Assembly: GCA_024291935.2 (NCBI GenBank)
Contig: CM044322.1
Span: 69,183,405 to 69,247,404 of the forward strand
Source: Okapia johnstoni
Lineage: Eukaryota > Chordata > Mammalia > Artiodactyla > Giraffidae
Length of the DNA: 64,000 nt
Reading direction: 5' to 3'
A program made the position numbers and the translations under genes. Below, in pieces: positions 46,566-62,965 of the stretch; within the stretch, counting starts at the first letter, position 1; each line of letters opens with the position of its first letter. The notes under the pieces are model-generated. The model searched no databases and was not told where the DNA came from. It was given only the letters and a program-made list of their open reading frames with translations.

Positions 46566-47727
46566 TATGTGGGAAAATCTCTGTCAGGCTATGTTCCCAA
46601 ATTTGGATTTGGGGGAAACAAACATGGTGAAGGAGGGGAATCCAGGTTGAAGGGGCTGAAAAGAGAAAACACACAGAAAACGCCAAGGATGCCCCACTGC
46701 CGGGGTCAAGTCAGGTTTTAGATGGCCAAAGGTCCAGCTGAAGTGATGAGCAGACCAAAAGCCAGAGGGGTGATCCCAGACTCAGGGAGAGGAACAGCGG
46801 ACTCTGACGCTGCAGAAACCTGATGGGAACACCTCCACCGCGTGCTCCCTCATTTCCGACCATCAGTTCGGTCAAACCCACCAGCCCCAGCGCTCCCCTC
46901 CCCGCCACGGCCAGGGCTGCTGACCCAAGAGTGTCGACCCTCCCTGCCAGGAGGGCTGGACACCCCCACAAAGAGATTGTGGATAGTAAAGCCACACTGA
47001 GACTAAACCGAATCAGAACGTGGCCTTGCTGCTCCTGGAGGGAGTCTCCTCAGAGTGGCTCCGACCCTCTGAAGGGCAGCCTGTCCGGGGGAGGGGGCCA
47101 CCCCTGCACCTGGTCAGCGCTCCCCCCCTCTTGAAGTCCTGGCCTGGCCGCATTTCACGCTCACGCGTCTGGGTCGGGGAGGACCAATACTGTCCCCCCG
47201 CAGCGAGGCACACACAGAGGGCTTCACCCAACAGGGGATGAGGGTCCAGGATCTTCTGACCTCACTCATCCCTCCAGTCTCAAAACCTCTGGGGCCCACA
47301 GAGACCACTTGGGCTGGGACTGCACTCAATTCAAACCACAAAATTTATGTGTCTGGGACTCCAGATGCAGAGAAAGGAAAGACCAGGTCTCTGAGGGTTG
47401 CACGCAGATTTTGTATCTCAAGGACTAGCATTTGGGCAGACACTGGGTCTTACACTTGGTTTTTCCACTAAAGCATAGTGAAGGTAGGAAACGCCTGGGC
47501 ATTCATTAGGTGACTTAGTATGTTGGGTCTGACTGAGTGCAGGGAAAGGAAGACAAATTCACTGAAAAGGCCCCACCGGAGCCTGGTTTCCCTTCCAAAG
47601 AACGACTACTCCCCAACTAAGCCAGTCTCCCTCTTGGGGGTGGGTGGGCGGTACACGTGGGCTTCAAGAGACAGAGCCTGGGAGGGGCTGTATTCACAGG
47701 GCTGAGGGCACAGAGCGCCGTGTGCAC
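46566..47727. other. Intergenic, no gene seen
   Basis: No exon or named repeat was recognised. Positions 46,969-46,994 are the inverted partner of 35,198-35,223. Confidence 0.45.
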
Positions 47728-47925
47728 GCACGCTCAGTCATGTCCAACTCTTTGCAACCCTGTGCGTTGTAGTCTGCCGGGCTCCTCGGTCCACGGGATT
47801 TTCCAGGCAAGAATACTGGAGTGGGTTGCCATTTCTTCCTCCAAGGGATCTTCTTGACCCAGGGATCGAACCTGTGTCACCAGCATTGCAGGCAGATTAT
47901 TGACCGCTGAGCCACCAGGGAAGTC
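47728..47925 (-). repeat. Bov-tA/Bov-A type SINE
   Basis: The inverted copy runs TCAGTCATGTCCAACTCTTT, CGGGCTCCTCGGTCCACGGG, AAGAATACTGGAGTGGGTTG and GAGCCACCAGGGAAG. Confidence 0.95.
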
Positions 47926-50364
47926 GGAGAGTTACAGAGGCCGCCCCTCTAAGCCGCCTCCCGCTGCCTGGAGAAGGCCCAGCAGGTCTGTGGACATTCA
48001 GCTGGTGGGGGAGACAGCCCCTTTCCCCGGCCTCACCAGCTCCACCCTCGTCCCTGAACAGCACAGGCTCCTCCACACCCTGAGCAGCCCGGGGCCTGCT
48101 CTGCCCACCAGCGATACCCACCCATCACTCACAGACCCCCGCATTTCCTGTCTCCAACCCCCTCAGAGGAAAACCCCACATTTTCTGTTATTGTTTACCA
48201 ACCCAGCGGCCTCAAGCTGAGCAGGAACATGGACTCAGCCTAGACCACAGTCCCCGCTTCAAATCTGGGCTTCCCCAAGCCCTCCCGGCAGGGCAGCGCA
48301 CAAGAGGGCGGGACAGACGTGAGGAAAGCTGCCCGGCCCCAACGAGACGTCCCAGTCCACCGTCTCACAGCACTCAACGCCCTTAAGGCCGAGGAGAGCC
48401 ACCGCCATGCCACAGAAACAGAAGTGTGCCCAGTGGAGAGGAATCCCGCTATCTCTCTGCCTGGCCCCTCTTTCCCCTTCCTTATCTTTGGTGGGTTTTG
48501 CTTTTAAGAAGCTCTAAACTTGGAAGCAGGAGATCCAAATCAGATTGACCTCTGCTTAGTCATGAGGCCTTGGGAGAGTCATTTCACTTCTCTGAGGCGG
48601 AGTTTTCTTCTTCATTTTACTTCTCTGAGGTCAACTGGAGGCTAGACCAACGCCCCCAGAAGGCTTTTATGACTGTAAAGAGACCCAGGGGATCGCCCAG
48701 TGCAGCACCAGGGCTTCCTACATGCCCATGAGTGTCCACGGGCCTTCCCTACCTCTCACACCACTCGAGGGTGTTCCAGAATCACATCCTATGTTGCTTC
48801 CTCCAACCCTGCCAGCCAGCATCTGCCTTCAGGTACAAAAGTTTCCCCGCCACCCCACCTGGGAGTTTAGCAGGAGGTAAAGTGCTTCCCAGAAGCAGAG
48901 AATCACAGGGTGACGCCAGCGTGGACAGTCAGGCTTGGAGAGGGTAGACAGGCGTGGTAACATTCTCATCAAGCCAGGCCCCTCCTGCCCTTCACCCTAG
49001 CCACCCTCCCCGAATGCCAGGTCCAGTCTGTGAACTGGGCTGACCTGGGTGGAGGAGGAAGCAGAACGCGGGGCTAACGTGTGGGGCAGGTAGATGAGAA
49101 GGTGACATGACATGGGCCTCGGGGACAGGGCAGCAGCCCCACGGAGGCTCACATCCAACCCTGGGGCCTGGGAACACACCACCTCATGGCAAAGGGACTC
49201 TGCCGGTGGGACTGAGGTGAAGGGCCGCTGCAGTGTCTACCTAGGCCCACTCTGACCACACAGGTCCTTCAAAGTGGAGGCTCCTTCCTGACGAGGTCAG
49301 AGTGATGTGACAACAGAGGTCAGAGAGATGTGACGTTGCTGGCCTTGAAGACGGAGAAAGAGGGCCTCACAGCAAGAAATGGAGACATTTCTGGAAGCTG
49401 CAAAGGCTTCAGAAAGAAACACAGGGCAGCCAGCCCTGTGTCGATCTCAGACCAGGGAGACCATCGGACTCCTGACCTCAGAAGTCTAACAATTAAACGT
49501 GTGGTATTAGAGCGGTAACAGGAAACTAACACGGCCCCCAAAGAGAGCAGAGCACTGGGAAATGCTCCCCTGCACCCCAATTCCCACCCCATCACCCCTT
49601 ATTCCCTCTTTCCCCGGGTTCTTATTACCTCTGATACCCACGTTAAGTGCAGACAACATGACTGGATTTCTCTTGACAGGAAAACTTCACGCTGGCTCAT
49701 TTGAGCAGTGGTTTCTAGAGACATGGGTTGAGTTTCAAGGCAGGAACCAACCACATTCAGGATTTGTGAGGGGTAGGTTGTGGGGGCCTTGTCTCTGCCA
49801 CGAGGCTGGGCAGGGGAGACGGGACCCCACTGATGACTGGGGGTGAGCAGGCCTCTCTCCTCCAGGCAGAAGGAGGTCTTAGGACAAGAACACCCCAGGC
49901 CTTGGATCCTGAGTTCTAGTCCAGACTCACTAGCAGGGGGACCCCCAGTGCATCCCTTCACTGTCGCTTTTCTCACTCATAAAGTGGGGATAACCATTCT
50001 GCCCTGCCTGTCTCCCTGACAGCTCTGAGGATCAAGTGAGAAAATACAGGTAAACTCATCAACAGCTCCTTTTCTACCTGACTGGGCGGGAAAGCAGTGA
50101 GGTCAATAAACCAATTTCTTCCTTAGGCGCTACCACTAGTCAATTCACCATGAGATCTCCAATACCCCGGGCCTTGGCCTTCACATCTGCGGACTGAACT
50201 GTCACAGGAGCGCTGAGGCCTCTTCCAGCTGATGGTTTGTTTTCTGCCTGGCACCCCGCACCCCCTACTGGAGCTTTCAGGAACTACGTCCACCTGCTCC
50301 TCGACACTCCCCCAGGATTTGGACCAATTCACCACCACCACCTTCTTCCCAGTCCCCGTGCCAG
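47926..50364. other. MAPKAPK2 downstream flank, no gene seen
   Basis: No exon was recognised. A MIR-like piece lies at about 48,520-48,610. Open frames here are short and have no known domain. Confidence 0.45.
49325..49535 (+). repeat. MaLR-like LTR fragment
   Basis: GGCCTTGAAGACGGAGAAAG, CTGGAAGCTGCAAAGGCTTC, GGAGACCATCGGACTCCTGA and AGGAAACTAACACGG follow the pattern of an ancient LTR 3' half. Confidence 0.6.
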
Positions 50365-50417
50365 CCCTAGCCCTAACCCTGACCCTGACCCCGACCCCGA
50401 CCCCAACCCCAACCCCC
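50365..50417. repeat. Telomere-like hexamer tract
   Basis: Nine consecutive hexamers occur: CCCTAG, CCCTAA, CCCTGA twice, CCCCGA twice, CCCCAA twice, then CCCCCG. One unit is the exact telomeric CCCTAA and the others are one to three substitutions away. The complementary strand is G-rich with a fixed spacing of G-runs, so G-quadruplex formation is plausible. Confidence 0.85.
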
Positions 50418-50729
50418 GGCTGAGGGGGTCAGCATCTGCGGTAGCTAAACAGGTCTAAGACCGGGCTGGAAGCAGCTGGGCTCCTGACTCAGTAACTGGC
50501 AAAGCGCGTGGGCTTCCCCGCCACAGGGCCCGTGCCCAGGCCAGAGACGTCCCCCTGGCCCCCGACAGGGAGGGCGCTGGCTCCCTCTGGCCGGGGGGAC
50601 GTCTCTCCCCTCCCAGGATACCCCGACTCTGCCCTCCCAACGCAGGGAACCCCTCACCTTGCATGGGAAGATGAGAGGTGGGGGGGAGTCAAGGGGCTGA
50701 ACCTCAGGAAGGAAGAGAGAAAGCCTTTC

Positions 50730-52143
50730 AACTGTTAAGTCTGTTTAGTAAAGACAATTTTGCTCATACAAAACGACAAGAGTTTACAACAGTCTGAGAG
50801 TTGGGCGCCGTCAGAGGCGGGGAGGCGCTGCAGGCATCGGAGCCCTGCCCTCGCACCCCGAGAAGGCCCCGGGCATCCCCAGCCCCGCCCGAGGGAGATG
50901 AGAGCTGAAGCATCACCGCCCCCTGCCCCGGGACCACAGCGCAGGGCCTCTCCCCACAGCGCTCCGGTTAACATGTGGGCCTCCCCACCCCACACTGGCC
51001 TGGACACGTCGCTGAGTTGTTCGGGGCGGGGGAGCGGCTGGTGAGAGAGGAGCAGGGTCGGGACATCTTTGGTGCAAGGCCTCCCCCACCCGCCCGCTGG
51101 GCAGAGCCACGGACACTTGCAGAGGCCACGGGGGTGCTGCGCTCGCCCCCAAGGGGCTGTGGACCGACGCCCCGGAGCCCGGGAGGCACTCGAAACACAG
51201 GCTCACCCACGTGGGCTGAGAGCGGGCCTGCTGCAAAACGGCTGCAGACATAAGAGAACAAACACCAGCAGGTTAAGAACGGCAGGAAGGGGGTGCAGAG
51301 GGCTGACTTGGTAGCTCGGCGGAGGCCTAGGACCGGCACGAACAGAGCGGAGGATTCCGAGCTAGCCTCCCGGCTTCCTGGCACTGCGCCAGTGCTCCGC
51401 GCGTCCTCGCCTGCGCCCGGAGCAGCCCACACAGGCGGGACGGGCGGCCAGGCGGGGGCCCAGACAGGCTCCCAGGCACTTCGGCAGGCCCAGCGCGGGC
51501 AGGGTGGGCCCGGGGAGAGACGTTTCCGAGCGCGGCAGGAGCCCCTCACGCGCACAGGCACTGACCCGGGCGCGGGCACACGCACGCACGCACACGCACA
51601 CACACACTCACTCCTATCCGTCTGGCACACCAGGGACATCCGAGGGCTCAGCAGAACCTCTGGGCCCGGCCCCCCACGGTCTGCAGCTCCTGGCAGGCCT
51701 CAGCCAGTGGGGACCTGGGGCGTAATGCCAGCGGGGCAACACAGGGACGCCCCTCGACAGGGTTCCACAGACACCCTGGGACACACCCCAAACCCTTGCA
51801 GTCTCCAGACAGGGCGGGGCTTTGGGGACACGGGCGGGAGTGAGGGCAAGAACAATAAAAGAAGGTTCGTAAAAATTCTAAGTCAAATTACTGATAAAAT
51901 TGCCAAATGAGCACAGGGTTGAGAGCATGGTGCCCCCTTTCCCTGGGGCCCCAGCCTCCCGGCGCCCCCTCTCAGGTAGGTGGCCGGAACTGAAGGCAGA
52001 ACGCAGCCTCTGAAGAGGTCCGGGCCCCACGCGGCCGAGGAGGAGGGGAAGAGGGAGGAGACGGCTCTGGGTCTCTCTGTTTAAAAAATCCATCCAGGTC
52101 GAGAGTTATTGCTTGTCCTCCAGTGGAGCGGCCGGCCCAGCGC
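50730..52143 (-). other. MAPKAPK2: MAPKAPK2 3' UTR (end inferred)
   Basis: About 1.4 kb of GC-rich sequence follows the stop codon without any further coding segment. A variant polyadenylation hexamer ACTAAA (- strand, 50,744-50,749) lies in the context TTGTCTTTACTAAACAGACT, where the human 3' UTR ends as I recall it. No AATAAA was seen nearby on this strand. A CA/GT microsatellite lies at about 51,583-51,610. Confidence 0.65.
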
Positions 52144-56858
<4,715 letters not shown>

Positions 56859-57474
56859 TCAGACAACCGTGAAAAAGGGCCTAGAGAGGGGAGCCTCCAG
56901 ATCTGTTAGGGAAGGAAGCTCTAAGATCCCTAAACTCAGCACACCAAATCCACAGCCATATATTTTCAACAACAGCCAGCCTCAGGAGCCAGTCAGCGTG
57001 ATCTAACTCTTGGTTCTTAATAGATCCCTAACCTGGAGCAAGTCACTTAATGTGAGCCTTATTCCCAACCCCTCTTCCTTTGGGGACCAGATGCCAACGT
57101 GTTAAAGGAGCCCGGCTCCCTTACCTGCCTCAAAGGCCCAAGACTTGACTACTCTAAGCCGGTTTCATTAATCTCAAGCTCTTTACTAAGATACAACACT
57201 GGTCAGGCAGCACTCCGCAGGAAATCTGCAGAGAGGCCTCTTGAAAGGAGTACAGAAGGCACCATGTTCCCGCGCATGGCACCTTGTGCCAAGGCAGTCA
57301 CTCTGGTACCAAGGGGTACCTTGAGGTGGGGGGAGGGTGATACAGAGGAGCACTAAGACACTGCTGGGAAGCGCATGAGTCTTGGTGAGGAAGATCAGAT
57401 GGCCAGAAAGGAGCCAGACTACACAGGAAGGAGAAAACCAAACCAGGTATTTCCAATAATAAAACTAACATTCA

Positions 57475-57640
57475 GTTACGCTATGGTCTATGACCTGCTG
57501 GGCTTTGCCTAACTGTACAACAGCTGCCCATTTTACAGGCTGAGGAAACTGAGGCTCAAAGAAGCAATGTGTCCCAGGCTCATTTCCTGGGGGAAGCCCG
57601 GGTTGGAATCCAGGCCACATGGATTCCCAAGCCTAAACCT
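57475..57640 (+). repeat. MIR SINE
   Basis: CTATGGTCTATGACCTGCTG, CCATTTTACAGGCTGAGGAA and ACTGAGGCTCAAAGAAGCAA show a MIR in sense orientation. Confidence 0.75.
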
Positions 57641-58027
57641 TTTCCATGATACCATGCAACTTTTAGAGGAGGGGTGGAAGCCAAGACTTGTTAGTCTCAG
57701 ATCACCAAATGCAAACTGGGTTCACAGATGCAACCAACAGGTGCCCAGATAACTCAGTCTTCTAGGGAGCAGACACCATGGGGTCACACTGCCACCTGCT
57801 GGCAGTCTAGGGACACTGCACAGATCCTGAGTTTTGCTCCCTTCAACTTCATTCATTCAAGAGGGTTATTTTCCCTTCCCCCACACTATGAAAAGCAGGA
57901 AGAGACTCTGGCCAATCTCATTTGCAAGTATTTCAATTCAACAACCATTTACAGAGCTCCTACTACGGACCACACATTATGCTAGATGTCAAAACCAAAA
58001 AGAAGAGTCTCAGTCTGAAAGAGACAG

Positions 58028-58145
58028 TTGGATGGGATCATTGGACGTGAGTTTGAGCAACTTCCAGGAGATGGACAGGGAAGCCTGATGGGCTGCAGTC
58101 CGTGGGGTCGCAAAGAGTCAGACACGACTGAGCGACTGAACAACA
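58028..58145 (+). repeat. BovB 3' tail fragment
   Basis: GGATGGGATCATTGGACGTG, GAGTTTGAGCAACTTCCAGG, GATGGGCTGCAGTCCGTGGG and GAGTCAGACACGACTGAGCG match the BovB 3' end. It is preceded by a short L2-like end (about 57,935-58,010). Confidence 0.9.
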
Positions 58146-58744
58146 ATCGGAAAGAAACTGGAGGAGGGGGCCTGCGGGGAGGTCGCCACACAGAAAATGC
58201 TTATAACCCAGTGAGATAATCTGCTGTGAGACTGATAAATTCAAAGAGTTCAAGAGAAAAAGTTCTCAGAACAACCTAAAAAGAAAGACCTCTATCGCCC
58301 TCTACAGGCACACAGTGCTGAAGCCCAAGCTGTCCCATTCACTCAGAGGCAACAGGAGGTGAAGGATCTGCAGTTAGGAGAGACTTGGGCCTGGGTCTGA
58401 AATCTGTCAATTTCTGGTTGCACAGCCTTGGAGAGACTGTCACCTTTTGAGCCTGCTCCACATTTGCAAGTCAGGGGTTAGAATATCTGCCTCCCTCCTT
58501 CACAGAGCCACTGCAAGCTTCTAATGAAAGAACCTCTGAGCACGCTTCGTTATCAGAAAGGCACTCAACCTCTGCAAACCATCAGCATAACTGCCACAGC
58601 ACAGGGGCCCTCTCTGTCACCTCTGAATTGAGGCTGGAACACCCTGATATAACCGACAAACCCTGATGTTACAAGTCACCAGCAAGACCGTAGGCTGGGT
58701 TTGTGTCTGCAGCCCCGTGAGCAGCTCTGCTTCGTTAATCAGAA

Positions 58745-58850
58745 ATCGCACAGTCGTGCCCGCCTCTGTGCAACCCCATCAGGCTCTTCCGTCCCTGGGA
58801 TTCTCCAGGCAAGAACACTGGAGTGAGTTGCCATTTCCTTCTCCAAGTGA
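58745..58850 (-). repeat. Bov-tA/Bov-A SINE fragment
   Basis: CAGGCTCTTCCGTCCCTGGG, ATTCTCCAGGCAAGAACACT and GGAGTGAGTTGCCATTTCCT show an inverted partial copy lacking the tRNA-like head. Confidence 0.85.
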
Positions 58851-59771
58851 GCACATACCAAGGCCCAAACCACATGCACGGCCCTCAGCCCCTCCTGAAC
58901 TCAGAGCACACACTGCAGGTTCTGCCCGCTCTCTTTACCTTAGACACAGCCTTCCCACACAATTTGCATCCCAGTTCTGCACTTCTCAGCTTGTCAAAAC
59001 AAGAAAGTTGGACAGAGTAGTACTTTCAAATTCTAAGAGAAGCCAAGTAAGAATTTCCCATGAAGATCAGTAACTGACAGCCAGGGATGTATCAGACATC
59101 CTTGAATGGATATAAAAATCAGCCCACACAATGAAAGCAAGACCTTCAACTCGGTCAGGCTTCCAGGCTGGCTGATGTCACTGGGGCAGATCCATGAAGA
59201 GCCAAAGAGGCTGTGTGGACAGCTGTGGGGTACAGAAGCCAGCAGAGAGCAGGCAGGAATGTGCTAATCTGGAGGACTGGGCTAAGTAAAGACCAACAGG
59301 GGAGGTGCTGAGCTCTGGCCCGAGGAGCGTCAGGGAGAGAAAACAGGATTCTGGCGCGCCGCCAGGGGCCACCAACAGAGGAACGCAACAGGCTCGACCA
59401 GGAGCCAAGAGAGTCACATGGAAAGACTTCCACTTCTTCGGCCTGGACAAGGACAGGAGAGGCCAAAAGGCCCAGGACCGCAGCCCTGAGGGCCCACGGC
59501 TGAGGGAAGGGTCTTCCCACCAAAAAGCCAGAGGCCCAGAGACAAGGAATGCCTGAGGGGATTATAAAACATTTTCACCCCATGCTAAGCCTGCAATGAA
59601 TACTGTGACTTGCCTCGGCCCCCTAGAGTTTGCATCTGCAATTCCCTTGCCCGGTAGAGAAGGTTAACTGTCACATGTACTAAACTGCAATGTAACAGGC
59701 AAGGCCGCCTACCTACAGGTGTGGCAGGAGCCAGGGACCAGACCCGTGCCCGCTGCCTGGGGAGGAGCCTC

Positions 59772-60415
59772 GAGGGTGATGGTGGCAATGAGGGAACTCT
59801 CCCGAATACTGATCCATTACCACATGATCCAGCCATCCCACTTCTGGGTACGTATCCAGAAAAACTCCAATTCAAAAAGATACATGCATCCCAACAGCAG
59901 CACTATTTACAACAGCCAAGACAGGGAAGATGTGGTACATAAATACAATGGAATATTACTCAGCCATAAAAAGGATGAAATAATGCCATTTGTAGCAACA
60001 TGGATGGACAGAGAGATTATCACACTAAGTGAAGCAAAAACAAGTATCATATGATATCATTTATATGTAGAATCTAAAAGAAATGATACAAATGAACTTA
60101 TTTACAAAAGAGAAAAAGACTCACAGACAGAAAACAAATTCATGGTTACCAATGGGGAAAGGGGAAGGGGAGGGATAAATTAGGAATTTGGGATTAACAG
60201 ATATACACTACTACATATAAAGTAATCAACAAGGACCTACTGTATAGCACAGGGAACTCTACTCAATATTCTGTGATAAACTATGTGAGAAAAGAACCTA
60301 AAAAGGAGTGAATATACATACACATATAGCTGAATCCCTTTGCTGTACACCTGAAACTAACACAACACTGTAAATCAACTATACTCCAATTCAAAAAAAT
60401 TTTAAATCCAAAACA
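59772..60415 (+). repeat. L1 3' end
   Basis: CCACATGATCCAGCCATCCC, GCACTATTTACAACAGCCAA, GGAATATTACTCAGCCATAA, GTATAGCACAGGGAACTCTA and GTAAATCAACTATACTCCAA run continuously to an A-rich end. This is the longest uninterrupted L1 piece here. Confidence 0.94.
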
Positions 60416-60742
60416 AAAAAACAAAACACGGTTCCATGCCTCTGTCTTCGCTGGAATCTGGAGGCAAAAAGGACAGTCTGCCTTATATCCTCCACCAAAT
60501 AAATCTTCCATTATGGAATCGCATGACGACCCAGGGTGGTCAGCATTCTAAGCCTTGATGAGCCAGAGAAGTGGAAAGAAACAGAGGCCAGGGTCTGAGC
60601 GCTGCTCACCAGCGAGGCCGATCTGAGGACAGACAGGAAGGAACAAGCCCCAGGTCCCCAGGGACCATCCCCTCGCCACTCACCAAGCGTGTGAAGTTGG
60701 GGAAGTTTTAATCCTTTTGTGCCTCAGTTTCCTGATCTACTA

Positions 60743-61251
60743 GTTCACTTCAGTCATTCAGTCGTGTCCGACTCTTTGCGACCCCATGAATCGCAGCACG
60801 CCAGGCCTCCCTGTCCATCACCAACTCCCAGAGTCCACCTAAACTCATGTCCATTGAGTCGGTGATGCCATTCAACCACCTTATCCTCTCTCGTCCCCTT
60901 CTCCTCCTGCCCTCAATCTTTCCCAGCATCAGGGTCTTTTCCAATGAGTCAGCTCTTCGCATCAGGTGGACGAAGTATTGGAGTTTCAGCTTCAGCATCA
61001 GTCCTTCCAATGAATATTCAGGACTGATTTTCTTTAGGAAGGACTGGTTGGATCTCCTTGCAGTCAGTCCAAGGGACTCTCAAGAGTCGTCTCCAACACC
61101 ACAGTTCAAAAGCATCAATTCTTTGCTCTCAGCTTTCTTTATAGTCCAACTCTCACATCCATACATGACTACTGGTAAAACCATAGCCTTGACTAGACGG
61201 ACCTTTGTGGACAAAGTAATGTCTCTGCTTTTTAATATGCTGTCTAGGCTT
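60743..61251 (-). pseudogene. BovB (RTE) retrotransposon fragment inside a MIR
   Basis: The inverted BovB 3' part begins with the tail TTCAGTCATTCAGTCGTGTC and includes TCTTTCCCAGCATCAGGGTC and CTTTTTAATATGCTGTCTAG. Short - strand pieces such as [20 protein letters not shown] are RT-downstream remnants. ATCTACTA flanks it (60,735-60,742; 61,252-61,259). The flanks join into MIR sequence (CTCAGTTTCCTGATCTA with AATAGGATAATAACAGTACC). Confidence 0.94.
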
Positions 61252-62467
61252 ATCTACTAAATAGGATAATAACAGTACCCACCCATTCTAAGTGAATTAA
61301 CACATGTACATTACGTGAATTATTGTACCAAGAATGGTGCTTGGCAGAGTAACCCCTGCACAGTGTCACTATTATTGCTCTGCCCCCAAACCCCTCCATG
61401 AGTCCCACTGGGACGGGCAGAGAGCGCCTCATTCAAGGTGCTATGACGGCTCCAGGCACTAGGAGAGGGGCACCCAGAACACCGGAGAGAAGTGGGCCTT
61501 GGCATCTTAGCCCCGGGTCTCCCTCTCCCTTCATACCACCTAGACAGCTGGGGGCAGGGTGCATGTGTGCAGAGAGAAGGAAGCCGTTCATCCTCCCCAT
61601 GACTGACTTGAGTGCCCAGAGGGAGGGATGCAAAAGCCTGTCTCAGGCACAGAATGCGGGGCCCACGTGTGGGGCACCCTGGTAAGACCTTCTCTGCACT
61701 CCCAGCAGAAGGGCGGCACCTCTGTGAAGGAGGCCACCTAGGCGCTCAGCAGGCTAGAAAAAAAGAAGAAGACTTGGGGAGGAGGGCTGCTGCTGTGGGC
61801 CGAGTCCCAGCAAGCGCCTGAGCACAGGGCGGCGGCAAGCAAGCAGCAGCCTCGGAGGACCCAGAGGAGCCGGGAAAGGGGAGCCCTCTGAGTCAAACGT
61901 GCTAATAAGCACTTCCAACAGAAGCCCACACACCCACCCTACAAGGTCGCATCCTATCATGTAAGTGAGAAAACACAGCAGAGAAACTAAGCTACCTGTT
62001 TGAGGTCTCTGAGCTGGCTGTTCCCAGCAGCGCTGGAATCTGAACCCCATTCTCACTGCACCCAAAGCCCCTTTCCCACCACCCCGTGGAAGGGCAAAGG
62101 GCAAAACATCTGCCCAAGAGTATCCATGATACCAACAGCCAACATCAGGGGCTGAAAACGTACACAAGCCTGAAAGCGCAAAGCAACTCTTTAACACTGA
62201 AATCCCAGAATTCAAGAATTTTAGAATTTTGCCCTATGGCACTAACCATAGCTGAAGCTTTAACACTATATATATTGTAAGCATTGCTTACTTTAACCAG
62301 AAATGAGTAACAAACCAAATGCCCAGCAACAGGCAACAGAGATGCTTTTTCAGGAGTTTATCTATATGATCTTCAATCATTAAAAGAATATTTCAGAAGA
62401 ATATTTAAGGGGAAATGGATTTGTAAGTGTTTCAGTCACCTTGACAGTATCAACAGTAGCACTTTAC

Positions 62468-62515
62468 CTTTTCTTCTGCAGCACAAATCTCCATCTGAAG
62501 TTTCTTTAAGTCTGT
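62468..62515 (-). other. Candidate 48-bp exon-like segment in MAPKAPK2 intron 1
   Basis: On the - strand a pyrimidine-rich acceptor (CTTGTTTTTTCACTTACAATCAG) precedes 48 bases. These read without stop as TDLKKLQMEICAAEEK and are followed by the donor GTAAAG. Length and phase (0/0) would fit between MAPKAPK2 exons 1 and 2, but insertion there would lie in the kinase N-lobe. It could equally be a decayed fragment of another gene or a chance match. I do not recognise the peptide. Confidence 0.2.
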
Positions 62516-62549
62516 CTGATTGTAAGTGAAAAAACAAGCGACAATGAGG

Positions 62550-62965
62550 TGGATGATCCTATAGCCTGTTATACAGAGTGAAGTTAAGTCAGAAAAAGAA
62601 AAACAAACATTGTATAGTAAAGCATATTTATGAAATCTAGAAAAATGGTACCGATGAACCTAACTGAAGGACAGGAATAGAGTCGCAGACACGGAGGACG
62701 GACCTGTGGTCGCAGAGGGTGGGACGAATAGAGACGGGCAGTGACACAGGTACACGACCACGTGTGGGACAGAGAGCTGGTGGGAAGCTGTCAGCACAGG
62801 GCGCTCAGCCTGGGGCTCCATGAGGAGCTTGGGGGAGACGGGGGTGGGAGGAAGGGAGGCTCAGAGGGAGGGGCCATCTGCGTGCTTACAGCTGATTCAC
62901 CGTGTTGCAGAGCCAAAATCAACACGACACTGTAGAGCAATGTTCCTCCAATTAAAAGCCTTAAA
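62550..62965 (+). repeat. L1 3' tail
   Basis: GATCCTATAGCCTGTTATAC, GAAATCTAGAAAAATGGTAC, GTGGGAAGCTGTCAGCACAG and TACAGCTGATTCACCGTGTT, then CTCCAATTAAAAGCC, follow the artiodactyl L1 3' UTR order. Confidence 0.85.

Noticed and set aside
50968..51910. Long open frames on both strands (223 codons -, 205 codons +)
   Set aside because: They lie in the GC-rich 3' UTR of MAPKAPK2, where stop codons are rare. The translations are low-complexity and lack a known domain.
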